Origin: UBA961 sp049317525
Lineage (GTDB): Bacteria > Bacteroidota > Ignavibacteria > Kapaibacteriales > UBA961
Assembly: GCA_049317525.1 (NCBI GenBank)
Contig: JBMOIC010000026.1
Location: 1-27,831 of the forward strand
Length of the DNA: 27,831 bases
Direction: 5' to 3'
Each line of letters begins with the position of its first letter. Positions within the stretch are counted from its first letter, which is position 1. The notes under the pieces were generated by a model, which saw nothing but the letters and a program-made list of their open reading frames with translations, had not been told where the DNA came from and did not search any database. Positions 17,177 to 24,560 of the stretch are shown one piece after another. The position numbers and the translations under genes are program-made.

Positions 17177-17737
17177 ATGTCCATACGCAAATTACAGCAT
17201 GCAGAGTTATTAGAACAAAGATTAATTCCTGAACTCGCTAAAACTTCACAAAAATATCCCATTATTCTTATTGTTAATAGTATTAGAAGTTCCTATAATA
17301 TTGGTTCATTATTTAGGACAGCTGATTCTGCTGGAATTCAAGAAATTATTATTTGTGGGTATAGTCCTTATCCACCAAGACAAGACATCTCTAAAACAGC
17401 CCTTGGGGCAGATGAAACTGTTACATGGCGATATATACAGAAAGCTGAAGATGCTATTTGCATATTGAAAGAACAAGGGTGGCATGTATTTGCTGTTGAG
17501 TTAACAGATTCAAGCAGAGATTATACTTCTCTTAATTCGCAAGATTTCCCTTTAGCCTTAGTAGTTGGCAATGAAATAACTGGTGTAGATCAATCAGTGT
17601 TAGAATTATGTGATGGCGCAATAGAAATCCCGATGTATGGCGTAAAACATTCTTTAAATGTTGCCGTTGCATCGGGAATCATATTATATGAATCAGTTAG
17701 AAAATGGTTAGATATTCAAAAACATCGTCCTATCTGA
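17177..17737 (+). CDS. SpoU/TrmH-family RNA 2'-O-methyltransferase
   Basis: This is a SPOUT-class enzyme that methylates the 2'-OH of a ribose in tRNA or rRNA. All three family motifs are present: motif 1 NSIRSSYNIGSLFRTAD (34-50), motif 2 VVGNEITGV (129-137) and motif 3 IPMYGVKHSLNVAVASG (151-167), which builds the trefoil-knot SAM site. At 186 residues it is only the catalytic domain plus a short N-terminal helix, without the L30e-like substrate domain of RlmB. TrmL- or TrmH-like specificity cannot be settled here. Its stop codon overlaps the end of purA by 8 bases, tail to tail. Confidence 0.92.
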   Translation: MSIRKLQHAELLEQRLIPELAKTSQKYPIILIVNSIRSSYNIGSLFRTADSAGIQEIIICGYSPYPPRQDISKTALGADETVTWRYIQKAEDAICILKEQGWHVFAVELTDSSRDYTSLNSQDFPLALVVGNEITGVDQSVLELCDGAIEIPMYGVKHSLNVAVASGIILYESVRKWLDIQKHRPI

Positions 17738-19001
17738 TAATTGTATCTGCTCTATCTGGACTTAAAGAGATTATGGACACTTTTGCACCCGCTATTTTTT
17801 CAATTGCAATAATGTACTGTTTTGCTGCTTCAGGTAAATCCTGATATGAACGAATTCCCGCTAAAGATTCTTTCCAACCATCGTGATATTCATATACTGG
17901 AATACATTGCGATAAAATAGTAACATCTGCTGGGAAGGATTTCAATAATTTACCATTTACTTCATAACCTATGCATAAACCAATCTTATCGATATCATCC
18001 AACACATCTAATTTTGTTAATGCAATTTCAGAAATACCATTTATCATTACAGAATATCGTAAAGCGACGCCATCTAACCAGCCACATCTTCTGGGTCGGC
18101 CTGTAGTTGCTCCAAATTCTGCACCTGTAGCACGCAATTGAGCACCCATTTCATCGTGAAGCTCTGATGGGAAAGGACCATTCCCTACGCGTGTTGTATA
18201 GGCTTTTACAACGCCAATAACACTATCAACACTAGTTGGTGGCACTCCTAATCCAGTACATGCCCCACCACTTGTTGGATTTGAACTTGTTACAAATGGA
18301 TATGTGCCATGATCTACATCCAATAAAGCTCCTTGAGCTCCTTCCATAAGCACACTTTTTCCATCAGCAATTGCTTGATTTAACAATAATGCTGTGTCTT
18401 TTATATAAGGATCAATTTGAGTATCAAATGCTAGATATTCATGGACAATCTGTTCAACTTGTAATTCTTGATGATCATAGATTTTTGTTAAAACAGTATT
18501 CTTTTCTTCAATATTTGCTCTTAATTTTTCTTCAAATACTGTCCGATTTAATAAATCTACTATTCGTATTCCTACTCTGCTAAATTTATCAATATATGCT
18601 GGGCCGATTCCACGGCCTGTTGTCCCTATTGCTGCACTTGCATGTTCTTCGCGGGCTTTATCTAACATTTTATGATATGGCATTATCAAATGAGCTTGAT
18701 GGCTAATAAATAGTCTATCTTTCATTGAAATACCAAATGACTCCAACATTGCTATTTCTTCCATTAAAGCCACTGGATCTATTACCACACCATTTCCGAT
18801 TACGCATTGCACATCAGATTGTAATATTCCACTAGGAATAAGGTGTAATACAAATTTTTTACCATCTATTACTATTGTATGGCCGGCATTAGCTCCACCT
18901 TGATATCTTGCAACGATATCGGTGTGTTCGCTAAGTAAATCGACTATTTTTCCTTTTCCTTCATCGCCCCATTGGGCACCTACAACAATTCTGACACTCA
19001 T
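17730..19001 (-). CDS. purA: Adenylosuccinate synthetase
   Basis: PurA joins aspartate to IMP using GTP, the first step from IMP to AMP. The 423 residues match the family. The P-loop GAQWGDEGKGKIVD has the general base Asp13, and YQGGANAGHTIV has His41, at the same numbers as in E. coli. Other blocks are GTTGRGIGPAY, EGAQGALLDVDHGTYPFVT and the C-terminal ATTGRPRRCGWLD loop. No clean TTTG/TAnnTTTG promoter lies in the 117 bases upstream, where a hairpin sits at 19027-19066, so transcription may partly come from secDF. Confidence 0.97.
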   Translation of the reverse strand: MSVRIVVGAQWGDEGKGKIVDLLSEHTDIVARYQGGANAGHTIVIDGKKFVLHLIPSGILQSDVQCVIGNGVVIDPVALMEEIAMLESFGISMKDRLFISHQAHLIMPYHKMLDKAREEHASAAIGTTGRGIGPAYIDKFSRVGIRIVDLLNRTVFEEKLRANIEEKNTVLTKIYDHQELQVEQIVHEYLAFDTQIDPYIKDTALLLNQAIADGKSVLMEGAQGALLDVDHGTYPFVTSSNPTSGGACTGLGVPPTSVDSVIGVVKAYTTRVGNGPFPSELHDEMGAQLRATGAEFGATTGRPRRCGWLDGVALRYSVMINGISEIALTKLDVLDDIDKIGLCIGYEVNGKLLKSFPADVTILSQCIPVYEYHDGWKESLAGIRSYQDLPEAAKQYIIAIEKIAGAKVSIISLSPDRADTIIR

Positions 19002-19026
19002 GCTATTATCTTAGAATGTATACAAA

Positions 19027-19066
19027 AGAATACCCCGTTCTGAGTTTTACATCAGCCGGGGCTTCT
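19027..19066 (-). terminator. Candidate terminator or attenuator between secF and purA
   Basis: Arms agaa-ccccg (19027-19037, with a two-base bulge) and cggggcttct (19057-19066) pair, with an inner ctga/tcag helix. On the minus strand the hairpin runs into TATTCTTTTG, only moderately T-rich. It would separate secDF from purA incompletely. Confidence 0.5.
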
Positions 19067-19118
19067 ATATATTGTTCTATACAGAAGTATTAATACATTC
19101 TGATAGAATTTAGATTAC

Positions 19119-20075
19119 TTATCCTTTAGCTGGCTTTAATTTCTTCTTTTGAAAATCTTCTTCCAAATGTGAATGCTTAACTTTATCCATAAACCAGATA
19201 ACAAAAGCACTTGCAATATAAATAGAGGAATATGTACCGGTAACAATACCAACTAACATAGTAAATGCAAATCCTTGAAGAACCTCACCACCTAATAATA
19301 CCAATGTTAATAATACCAAAACCACAGTCATAACAGTGTTTACACTTCGGCTAAGGGTTTCATTGATACTTAAATTCATTAAGGTTATTAAATTCATACC
19401 TTTGTGATGTTCTCTATTCTCTCTGATACGGTCAAAAATAATAACTGTATCATGAACAGAAAAGCCCACAACTGTAAGAAAAGCCGCTATCATAGACTGA
19501 TTAATTTCTAAGTTTATGATACCTAATTTACTAAAGATTGTTACTAAAGCTAATGTCACTAAAACATCATGTAACAAAGCTACAGCGGCACCAAGACCAT
19601 ATAAAAATTCAAATCTGAAAGCAATATATAATCCGATTGCAAATATTGCTAATACAACGGCTATCAATGCTTTATTACGTAATTCTTCGCCCACTTTAGG
19701 GCCAATACTATCCTTTTTTAGCATTACTACAGTTTCAGAAGGGAATGCTTTTTGTATAGCATCAACAACTGTCTGAGAAGGATCTTTTGTATAAGAAGTT
19801 GCAGGAATTCTTACTAAATATTGATTTGCCGCACCAAAGGACTTGATTTCAGCACCATCCAAATTTGCTTTTTCAATTGCTTCACGTATCAAAGAAACAT
19901 TTTCAGTTTTGGATAATTGAAGTGCAATTTCTGAACCACCAGAAAAATCTATACCAAAGCGTAAACCTAAGACAAAAGGGGCAACAATGCCGATGATATT
20001 TAATACTATTGAAAACCACACAAACATTGTTCGTTTGCTTAGGAAATCTATATTCGTTTTTGAAAAGAATTGCAT
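19119..20075 (-). CDS. secF: Protein translocase subunit SecF
   Basis: SecF works with SecD in the inner membrane, using proton flow to pull secreted proteins out of SecYEG. The 318 residues contain the N-terminal transmembrane helix (about 15-35), the GLRFGIDFSGGSEIAL motif, a periplasmic domain, and the five-helix RND-type bundle with VGFSVHDTVIIFDRIRENRE. It lies 18 bases behind secD in the same direction, the usual order. Confidence 0.97.
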   Translation of the reverse strand: MQFFSKTNIDFLSKRTMFVWFSIVLNIIGIVAPFVLGLRFGIDFSGGSEIALQLSKTENVSLIREAIEKANLDGAEIKSFGAANQYLVRIPATSYTKDPSQTVVDAIQKAFPSETVVMLKKDSIGPKVGEELRNKALIAVVLAIFAIGLYIAFRFEFLYGLGAAVALLHDVLVTLALVTIFSKLGIINLEINQSMIAAFLTVVGFSVHDTVIIFDRIRENREHHKGMNLITLMNLSINETLSRSVNTVMTVVLVLLTLVLLGGEVLQGFAFTMLVGIVTGTYSSIYIASAFVIWFMDKVKHSHLEEDFQKKKLKPAKG

Positions 20076-20093
20076 GTATAAATCTCCGTTTTC

Positions 20094-22280
20094 TTATTGT
20101 GCAGTTGCAATTGGTTGACCAAAGTTGACTGGTTTACCGCTTGCCATCATAAGTTCAATCATTGCTCTTGATACAACAAATGCTGTAAAGAGTGTTGTAA
20201 GAATACCAACCATTAATGTTAAAGCAAATCCCTGTACAGGACCTGTTCCCAATAGAAACAATATCATACCTGTCATAAATGATGTTGTATTTGAATCCAA
20301 AATAGCATTTAATGCTCTTCTAAATCCTTCATCGACAGAGGCTCTTAATGTTCTACCTTTAGATAATTCTTCTCTAATACGTTCAAATACTAAGATATTT
20401 GCATCTACCGCCATACCGATTGTCAATATAATACCTGCAATACCTGGCAATGTTAATGTTCCTCCTCCTGCAATTACAACTGGTGTAAGAATAGAAAGGA
20501 TTAACAGAACATTTATCATAACTGCCAAATTGGCAACTACACCTGCAGTTGAATAATACATTGTCATAAATAAGATAACCAAGAAGAATGCTATGCCAGA
20601 TGCAATTAAACCTCTGCGGATTGAATCTTCTCCTAATGAAGGCCCAACAAGACGCTCTTCTACTATTTTAACAGGTGCTTTTAAGGCACCAGCTTTCAAT
20701 ACAATTTCTAATAATCTTGCTTCTTCTGGACTATCCATACCGGTAATCTGTGAACTTCCGCCCGCTATTTTATTTTGAACTACAGGTGCAGAATACACTT
20801 GATCATCCAATACAATTGCTATTTTCTTTTTGATATTTTTACCAGTAATATCAGCCCATTTTTCAGAACCTTCTTGATCCATTTCCATCATAACAACTGG
20901 TTGATTACTCATTGGATCTGAAGAAGCTCTTGCATCAGTTATATATTCACCAGTTAATTGTGGGGCTGCCAATACACACCATAATGCATATGTTGTATCA
21001 CGGCCATCTTTTGACACATTAAATGGTTTAGCAGAACGCAATAATTGTAAATCTGAAGGTATTATTCTTGCTAAATCTGTTCTTGACATCAATTCTTTAA
21101 ATTTAGCATAACCTTTAGACGATACATATATCACATATTCCAAATCTGGAACTTGTGATTCTTTATATAATAACATCGGTTCACCATTTTTGCTTATAAA
21201 TCTACCTTCTTGATCTAGCGGGAAGATTTGCAATAATGTTGTTAACTGATGATCTTGCTGATATCTTTTAGGTTTATCTGCGTCTTTTACTTTCTTATAT
21301 GGATCTGAAGAATCTGCAGATGCTGTTTTAGCTGTAGAATCCACTTTGGTTGAATCTACTTTAGTAGTATCTCCCTTTTTGGCTGCATCAGCTAATTTAG
21401 AATCTTTCTTACCCTTTTTGGCTGAAGCATTTGCTATGTTTTTAGCTGTATCTACTTTTGCACTTGAATCTGCTTTAATAGTAGAATCTGCTAAAGCAAT
21501 GGCAGTGTCTGCTGTAGGATTTGCTTTTTTTGAAGAACGTGCTAAATATTCATCAACACGATACAATGCTTTAATAATATCTGCATTGTTTCTTACAAGT
21601 TTAAATTCCAAACGTGCAGTAGTAGAAAGAAGCTGACGCATTTCTTTCTCATTATTTACACCTGGTAATTCTAATACTATTCTACGTGAACCTTGCTTAC
21701 TAATGCTTGGCTCGCTAACACCAAATTTATCAATACGTTGGCGAATAACTTCCAAAGCTTGATCGATAGCACCGTTAACATCGTCACGAAGTTTCGTTTT
21801 CACTTTTTCATCTGTAACGTCTTGAACACCTGGTACATCAAAATAAGATATAAGTGATTTGCCTTTTGGACGAGCTATTCTGTCAAAATTGGCATAAAAT
21901 ACATCTAAATAATCTGCACCTGATGCCTCTGCTTCATTGTGTGTAGCCTTGATAACTTCATCGAATATTTCATCGATAGTTTCTCTTGCAGCTGTTTCAC
22001 GCAATAATGTATCTACGGCAACTTCCATCATAACATACATACCACCTCGTAAGTCGAGGCCCAACTTAATACGATTAAGCTTAGCTGTACGAAATGTTTC
22101 GCCATGCAGGTTTTCAAATGTGGCAAGAGCTGTACTGTCTTTGCCATTAATAGCACGGTTTTGAGCTTCTTGCTCTTCGCGCTCTAAATCATAGGCTGTA
22201 TATGTTGGCCATAAAATAATGATAGCCGCTAATAGCGGTCCAATAATGGTGACATAACGCCAGAATTTTTTACTGTTCAA
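20094..22280 (-). CDS. secD: Protein translocase subunit SecD with a long charged insertion
   Basis: SecD, with SecF, completes protein export in the inner membrane. The start is a TTG: GGAGG lies 7 bases ahead and no ATG fits. The 728 residues begin with a transmembrane helix (about 9-27) and the motif LGLDLRGGMYVMMEV (73-87). The first periplasmic domain contains the DKFGVSEPSI signature. A low-complexity insert of about 90 residues (249-340) of Lys, Ala, Asp, Ser and Thr, including TKVDSTKVDSTAK, separates the two parts of the periplasmic region. The RND bundle (555-715) carries GMAVDANILVFERIREEL. Apart from the insert the sequence is typical. Confidence 0.96.
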   Translation of the reverse strand: MNSKKFWRYVTIIGPLLAAIIILWPTYTAYDLEREEQEAQNRAINGKDSTALATFENLHGETFRTAKLNRIKLGLDLRGGMYVMMEVAVDTLLRETAARETIDEIFDEVIKATHNEAEASGADYLDVFYANFDRIARPKGKSLISYFDVPGVQDVTDEKVKTKLRDDVNGAIDQALEVIRQRIDKFGVSEPSISKQGSRRIVLELPGVNNEKEMRQLLSTTARLEFKLVRNNADIIKALYRVDEYLARSSKKANPTADTAIALADSTIKADSSAKVDTAKNIANASAKKGKKDSKLADAAKKGDTTKVDSTKVDSTAKTASADSSDPYKKVKDADKPKRYQQDHQLTTLLQIFPLDQEGRFISKNGEPMLLYKESQVPDLEYVIYVSSKGYAKFKELMSRTDLARIIPSDLQLLRSAKPFNVSKDGRDTTYALWCVLAAPQLTGEYITDARASSDPMSNQPVVMMEMDQEGSEKWADITGKNIKKKIAIVLDDQVYSAPVVQNKIAGGSSQITGMDSPEEARLLEIVLKAGALKAPVKIVEERLVGPSLGEDSIRRGLIASGIAFFLVILFMTMYYSTAGVVANLAVMINVLLILSILTPVVIAGGGTLTLPGIAGIILTIGMAVDANILVFERIREELSKGRTLRASVDEGFRRALNAILDSNTTSFMTGMILFLLGTGPVQGFALTLMVGILTTLFTAFVVSRAMIELMMASGKPVNFGQPIATAQ

Positions 22281-22287
22281 CGCTGTT

Positions 22288-22302
22288 CCTCCGATAAATC
22301 GG
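22288..22302 (-). promoter_or_regulatory. Ribosome-binding site of secD overlapping a small hairpin
   Basis: GGAGG (minus strand, 22292-22288) stands 7 bases before the TTG and fixes this start. The 12-base palindrome ccgataaatcgg (22291-22302) can form a short hairpin whose 3' arm takes in the first two bases of the site. A second atcgg copy (22315-22319) offers an alternative partner. Confidence 0.55.
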
Positions 22303-22343
22303 CAGTAATTCGAAATCGGTATATTTCTAAAAAATAGAAGATG

Positions 22344-22375
22344 CGAAAATACATCATCGCGGTTTAATTACCAAT
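22344..22375 (-). promoter_or_regulatory. Possible secD promoter
   Basis: On the minus strand ATTG (22375-22372), 20 bp, then TATTTTCG (22351-22344) followed by C. Each box departs from TTTG/TAnnTTTG by one base. The leader would be about 60 nt. Confidence 0.4.
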
Positions 22376-22416
22376 CACTTTTCATGATTATTAGATATTC
22401 TTTTTTATGTCTTGCT

Positions 22417-23619
22417 TTAAACTTTCTCTATTATTATTGCTAGGCCTTGTCCTACGCCTATACACAATGATGCAATTCCATACTTAATATCATTTTTTTT
22501 CATTGTTCTAGCTAAGTGGCCTGCTATTCTTCCGCCGCTCATTCCTAATGGATGTCCTAAAGCTATTGCCCCTCCATGTATATTTACTATGTCTGGATTC
22601 AATCCTAATTCTCTTATACATGCTAGTGCTTGTGCTGCGAATGCTTCATTTATTTCACATAATCCTATATCTGAAATTTTTAGCCCACTATGTTGCAATG
22701 CTTTTTGTATTGCATATACTGGCCCAATTCCCATTATTCTTGGGTCTACTCCTGCTGTGCCAGAAGCTATATATTTTGCTATCGGTTGTAAATTATACAT
22801 TTCAACAGCTTTTTTGCTTGCTAGTAATACAGCTGTGGCACCATCATTTAATGAAGATGAATTTCCTGCTGTTACTGTTCCGCCTTTTCTAAATGCTGCT
22901 GATAATCCTGAAAGCTTTTCTGTTGATGTGTCATTTCTTGGTTGTTCGTCTTTTTCGACATACGATATCTGACCCTTTTTTCCTGGTATTGAAACATGGA
23001 CAATTTCATCAATAAATGCGCCAGACTCTTGGGCTTCACATGCTTTTTTATGTGAATTCACTGCATATATATCTTGATCTTCTCTTGAAATATTCCAGCG
23101 CTCTGCTATATTTTCTGCTGTTTCACCCATCGGTTCTAGTGGGAACATAGATGCCATTGCTGGGTTTGGATATCGCCATCCTAATGCTGTATCATATGCT
23201 GTTAGATTGCCAAATAATGGTGATCCTGTTGCATTTTTTGGGAAAGAATAAGGTGCCCTACTCATTGATTCTACGCCACCTGCAATAATAAGATCTGCTT
23301 CTCCTGATTTTATTGCTCTGGCTCCTTGTATCATTGCTTCTAGCGAAGATGCGCATAATCTATTAACAGTTACGCCTGGGACAGAATATGGCAATCCTGC
23401 TAATAAAGAAGCCATTCTTGCAATATTACGATTATCTTCTCCTGCCTGATTTGCACAACCTATTATCACATCATCAATGGTATCTATAGGAATTGATGTT
23501 CTTTTTATTAATTCTTTTATCGTTAATGCACATAAATCATCAGGCCTTATGCTGCTTAATGCCCCACCATATTTTCCTATTGGTGTGCGGACAGGTTCTA
23601 TTATATATACTTCATTCAT
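22417..23619 (-). CDS. Thiolase (acetyl-CoA acetyltransferase / 3-oxoadipyl-CoA thiolase type)
   Basis: This is a degradative-type thiolase of normal length (400 residues). Nucleophile Cys89 lies in VNRLCASSLEA; later active-site blocks are NEAFAAQAL, GGAIALGHPLGMSG and the second Cys in SLCIGVGQG. The stretch IGCANQAGEDNRNIARMA resembles PcaF/PaaJ 3-oxoadipyl-CoA thiolases, but with no aromatic-degradation genes nearby a general acyl-CoA thiolase is as likely. The usual NRxCGSG is NRLCASS here. The start is 14 bases behind yidD, so it shares that transcript. Isoleucine is coded largely by ATA (about 9 of the first 11), unlike purA or efp, which hints at separate origin or weak selection. Confidence 0.93.
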   Translation of the reverse strand: MNEVYIIEPVRTPIGKYGGALSSIRPDDLCALTIKELIKRTSIPIDTIDDVIIGCANQAGEDNRNIARMASLLAGLPYSVPGVTVNRLCASSLEAMIQGARAIKSGEADLIIAGGVESMSRAPYSFPKNATGSPLFGNLTAYDTALGWRYPNPAMASMFPLEPMGETAENIAERWNISREDQDIYAVNSHKKACEAQESGAFIDEIVHVSIPGKKGQISYVEKDEQPRNDTSTEKLSGLSAAFRKGGTVTAGNSSSLNDGATAVLLASKKAVEMYNLQPIAKYIASGTAGVDPRIMGIGPVYAIQKALQHSGLKISDIGLCEINEAFAAQALACIRELGLNPDIVNIHGGAIALGHPLGMSGGRIAGHLARTMKKNDIKYGIASLCIGVGQGLAIIIEKV

Positions 23620-23633
23620 AGAGTTATAAATTT

Positions 23634-23843
23634 TTATGGAACAGGATCAAATCCACCAGGATGAAATGGATGACATTTACTTATTCTTTTTATAGCTAAA
23701 AAAGCACCTTTTATGGCACCATATTGTTGAATTGCTTCCATTGCGTAAACAGAACATGTTGGATGAAATCGACAAGATGGGGCTAAATATGGCGATATCA
23801 ATTGTTTATACAATCGCAAGATAAGCAGAAAAAGATATTTCAT
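23634..23843 (-). CDS. yidD: Membrane protein insertion efficiency factor YidD
   Basis: YidD is a small membrane-associated protein that aids YidC-dependent insertion. The 69 residues have the full family pattern: an amphipathic N-terminus (MKYLFLLILRLYKQLISPYL), then SCRFHPTCSVYAMEAI, then CHPFHPGGFDPVP. Its ATG overlaps the rnpA stop codon as ATGA, so the two are probably translationally coupled. Confidence 0.96.
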   Translation of the reverse strand: MKYLFLLILRLYKQLISPYLAPSCRFHPTCSVYAMEAIQQYGAIKGAFLAIKRISKCHPFHPGGFDPVP

Positions 23844-24277
23844 TCTTGTTTCCCTTTTGTTTTTTGCTTTTCATTGCGTGCAAAATACTCACAAGCATTT
23901 TCTAATAATTGTTGTACAATTGGATATATATCTTGCAAAGCAATATCACGAGGTCTTTTTGGAGCAATATTCCAATTAAATGCAAGTGTTAACAGAATGG
24001 AAATATTTTTCTTATCTGCATGTGTGCGAATATATTGTCGAACACTTTCTTTTACTAAGCGTTTTAAGCGATTTCTTATTACTGCATGTGGAGCTATCTT
24101 TTTTCTGACAGAACATACAATAAACAGTGAATTCTCTGAATTCTTTGGCGCATCATATTCTTGAGCATAGAAACGCGGTCTTACAGAAACCATAGCTTCT
24201 GGCAAAGAAAACCTCTTGCCTTTTTTAAAAGCTGATGTAACTTGAATTCTGCCTTTAACCGTTTTAATATTCATCAT
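23840..24277 (-). CDS. rnpA: Ribonuclease P protein component
   Basis: RnpA is the protein cofactor that helps RNase P RNA cut tRNA 5' leaders. The start is taken at 24277 (or the next codon, 24274); a frame extension to 24322 would run through the hairpin at 24291-24319 and adds non-family sequence. The 145 residues include VTSAFKKGKRFSLPEAMVSV, the central cleft block SVRKKIAPHAVIRNRLKRL with the RNR motif, and a C-terminal helix (QDIYPIVQQLLENA). It sits between rpmH and yidD in the classic order. Confidence 0.94.
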   Translation of the reverse strand: MMNIKTVKGRIQVTSAFKKGKRFSLPEAMVSVRPRFYAQEYDAPKNSENSLFIVCSVRKKIAPHAVIRNRLKRLVKESVRQYIRTHADKKNISILLTLAFNWNIAPKRPRDIALQDIYPIVQQLLENACEYFARNEKQKTKGKQE

Positions 24278-24290
24278 ATAGGTGCAAACA

Positions 24291-24319
24291 AATATGCCCC
24301 CGCAAAACGGAGGCATATT
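24291..24319 (-). terminator. Hairpin (partial terminator or attenuator) between rpmH and rnpA
   Basis: Twelve pairs, one of them a G-U wobble (24291-24302 with 24308-24319), close a 5-nt loop. On the minus strand the stem leads into ATTTGTTTG, weakly T-rich. Its place, 21 bases past rpmH and 13 before rnpA, suits lowering rnpA output relative to L34. Confidence 0.65.
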
Positions 24320-24340
24320 CAAAATATAGTTATGTTTCTA

Positions 24341-24481
24341 CTAATCAGAAACTGTTAAACGCTGACGTCCTTTGGCTCTTCTTCTTGCCAATACTTTACG
24401 TCCATTTTTAGTTTTCATACGTGCACGGAAGCCATGTACATTTTTGCGTTTACGCTTACTTGGTTGATAGGTTCTTTTCAT
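24341..24481 (-). CDS. rpmH: 50S ribosomal protein L34
   Basis: A 46-residue, strongly basic protein of the large ribosomal subunit. It starts MKRTYQPSKRKRKNVHGFRA and continues with ARMKTKNGRKVLARRRAKGR, the canonical L34 blocks. It heads the rpmH-rnpA-yidD cluster and has a well-formed promoter at 24523-24554. Confidence 0.97.
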   Translation of the reverse strand: MKRTYQPSKRKRKNVHGFRARMKTKNGRKVLARRRAKGRQRLTVSD

Positions 24482-24522
24482 TTCAAATCTTTATTGTTTA
24501 TTGTATTTTCAATTTGGAATTG

Positions 24523-24554
24523 CAAATATAGTATTTATCTATATTACGGGCAAA
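24523..24554 (-). promoter_or_regulatory. Bacteroidota-type promoter for rpmH
   Basis: On the minus strand TTTG (24554-24551), 20 bp, then TATATTTG (24530-24523) followed by C. Transcription would begin near 24516, giving a leader of about 35 nt. Confidence 0.8.
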
Positions 24555-24560
24555 GATAAT

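Noticed and set aside
19170..19195. DnaA box and replication origin near rpmH/rnpA
   Set aside because: Only one TTATCCATA-like match was noticed, inside secF, with no cluster and no dnaA gene.
20125..22164. Open frames on the plus strand opposite secDF
   Set aside because: They are shadows of well-identified genes with no family resemblance or ribosome-binding sites.
24278..24322. Upstream start (24322) for rnpA
   Set aside because: The extra residues are encoded across the intergenic hairpin and do not resemble RnpA.
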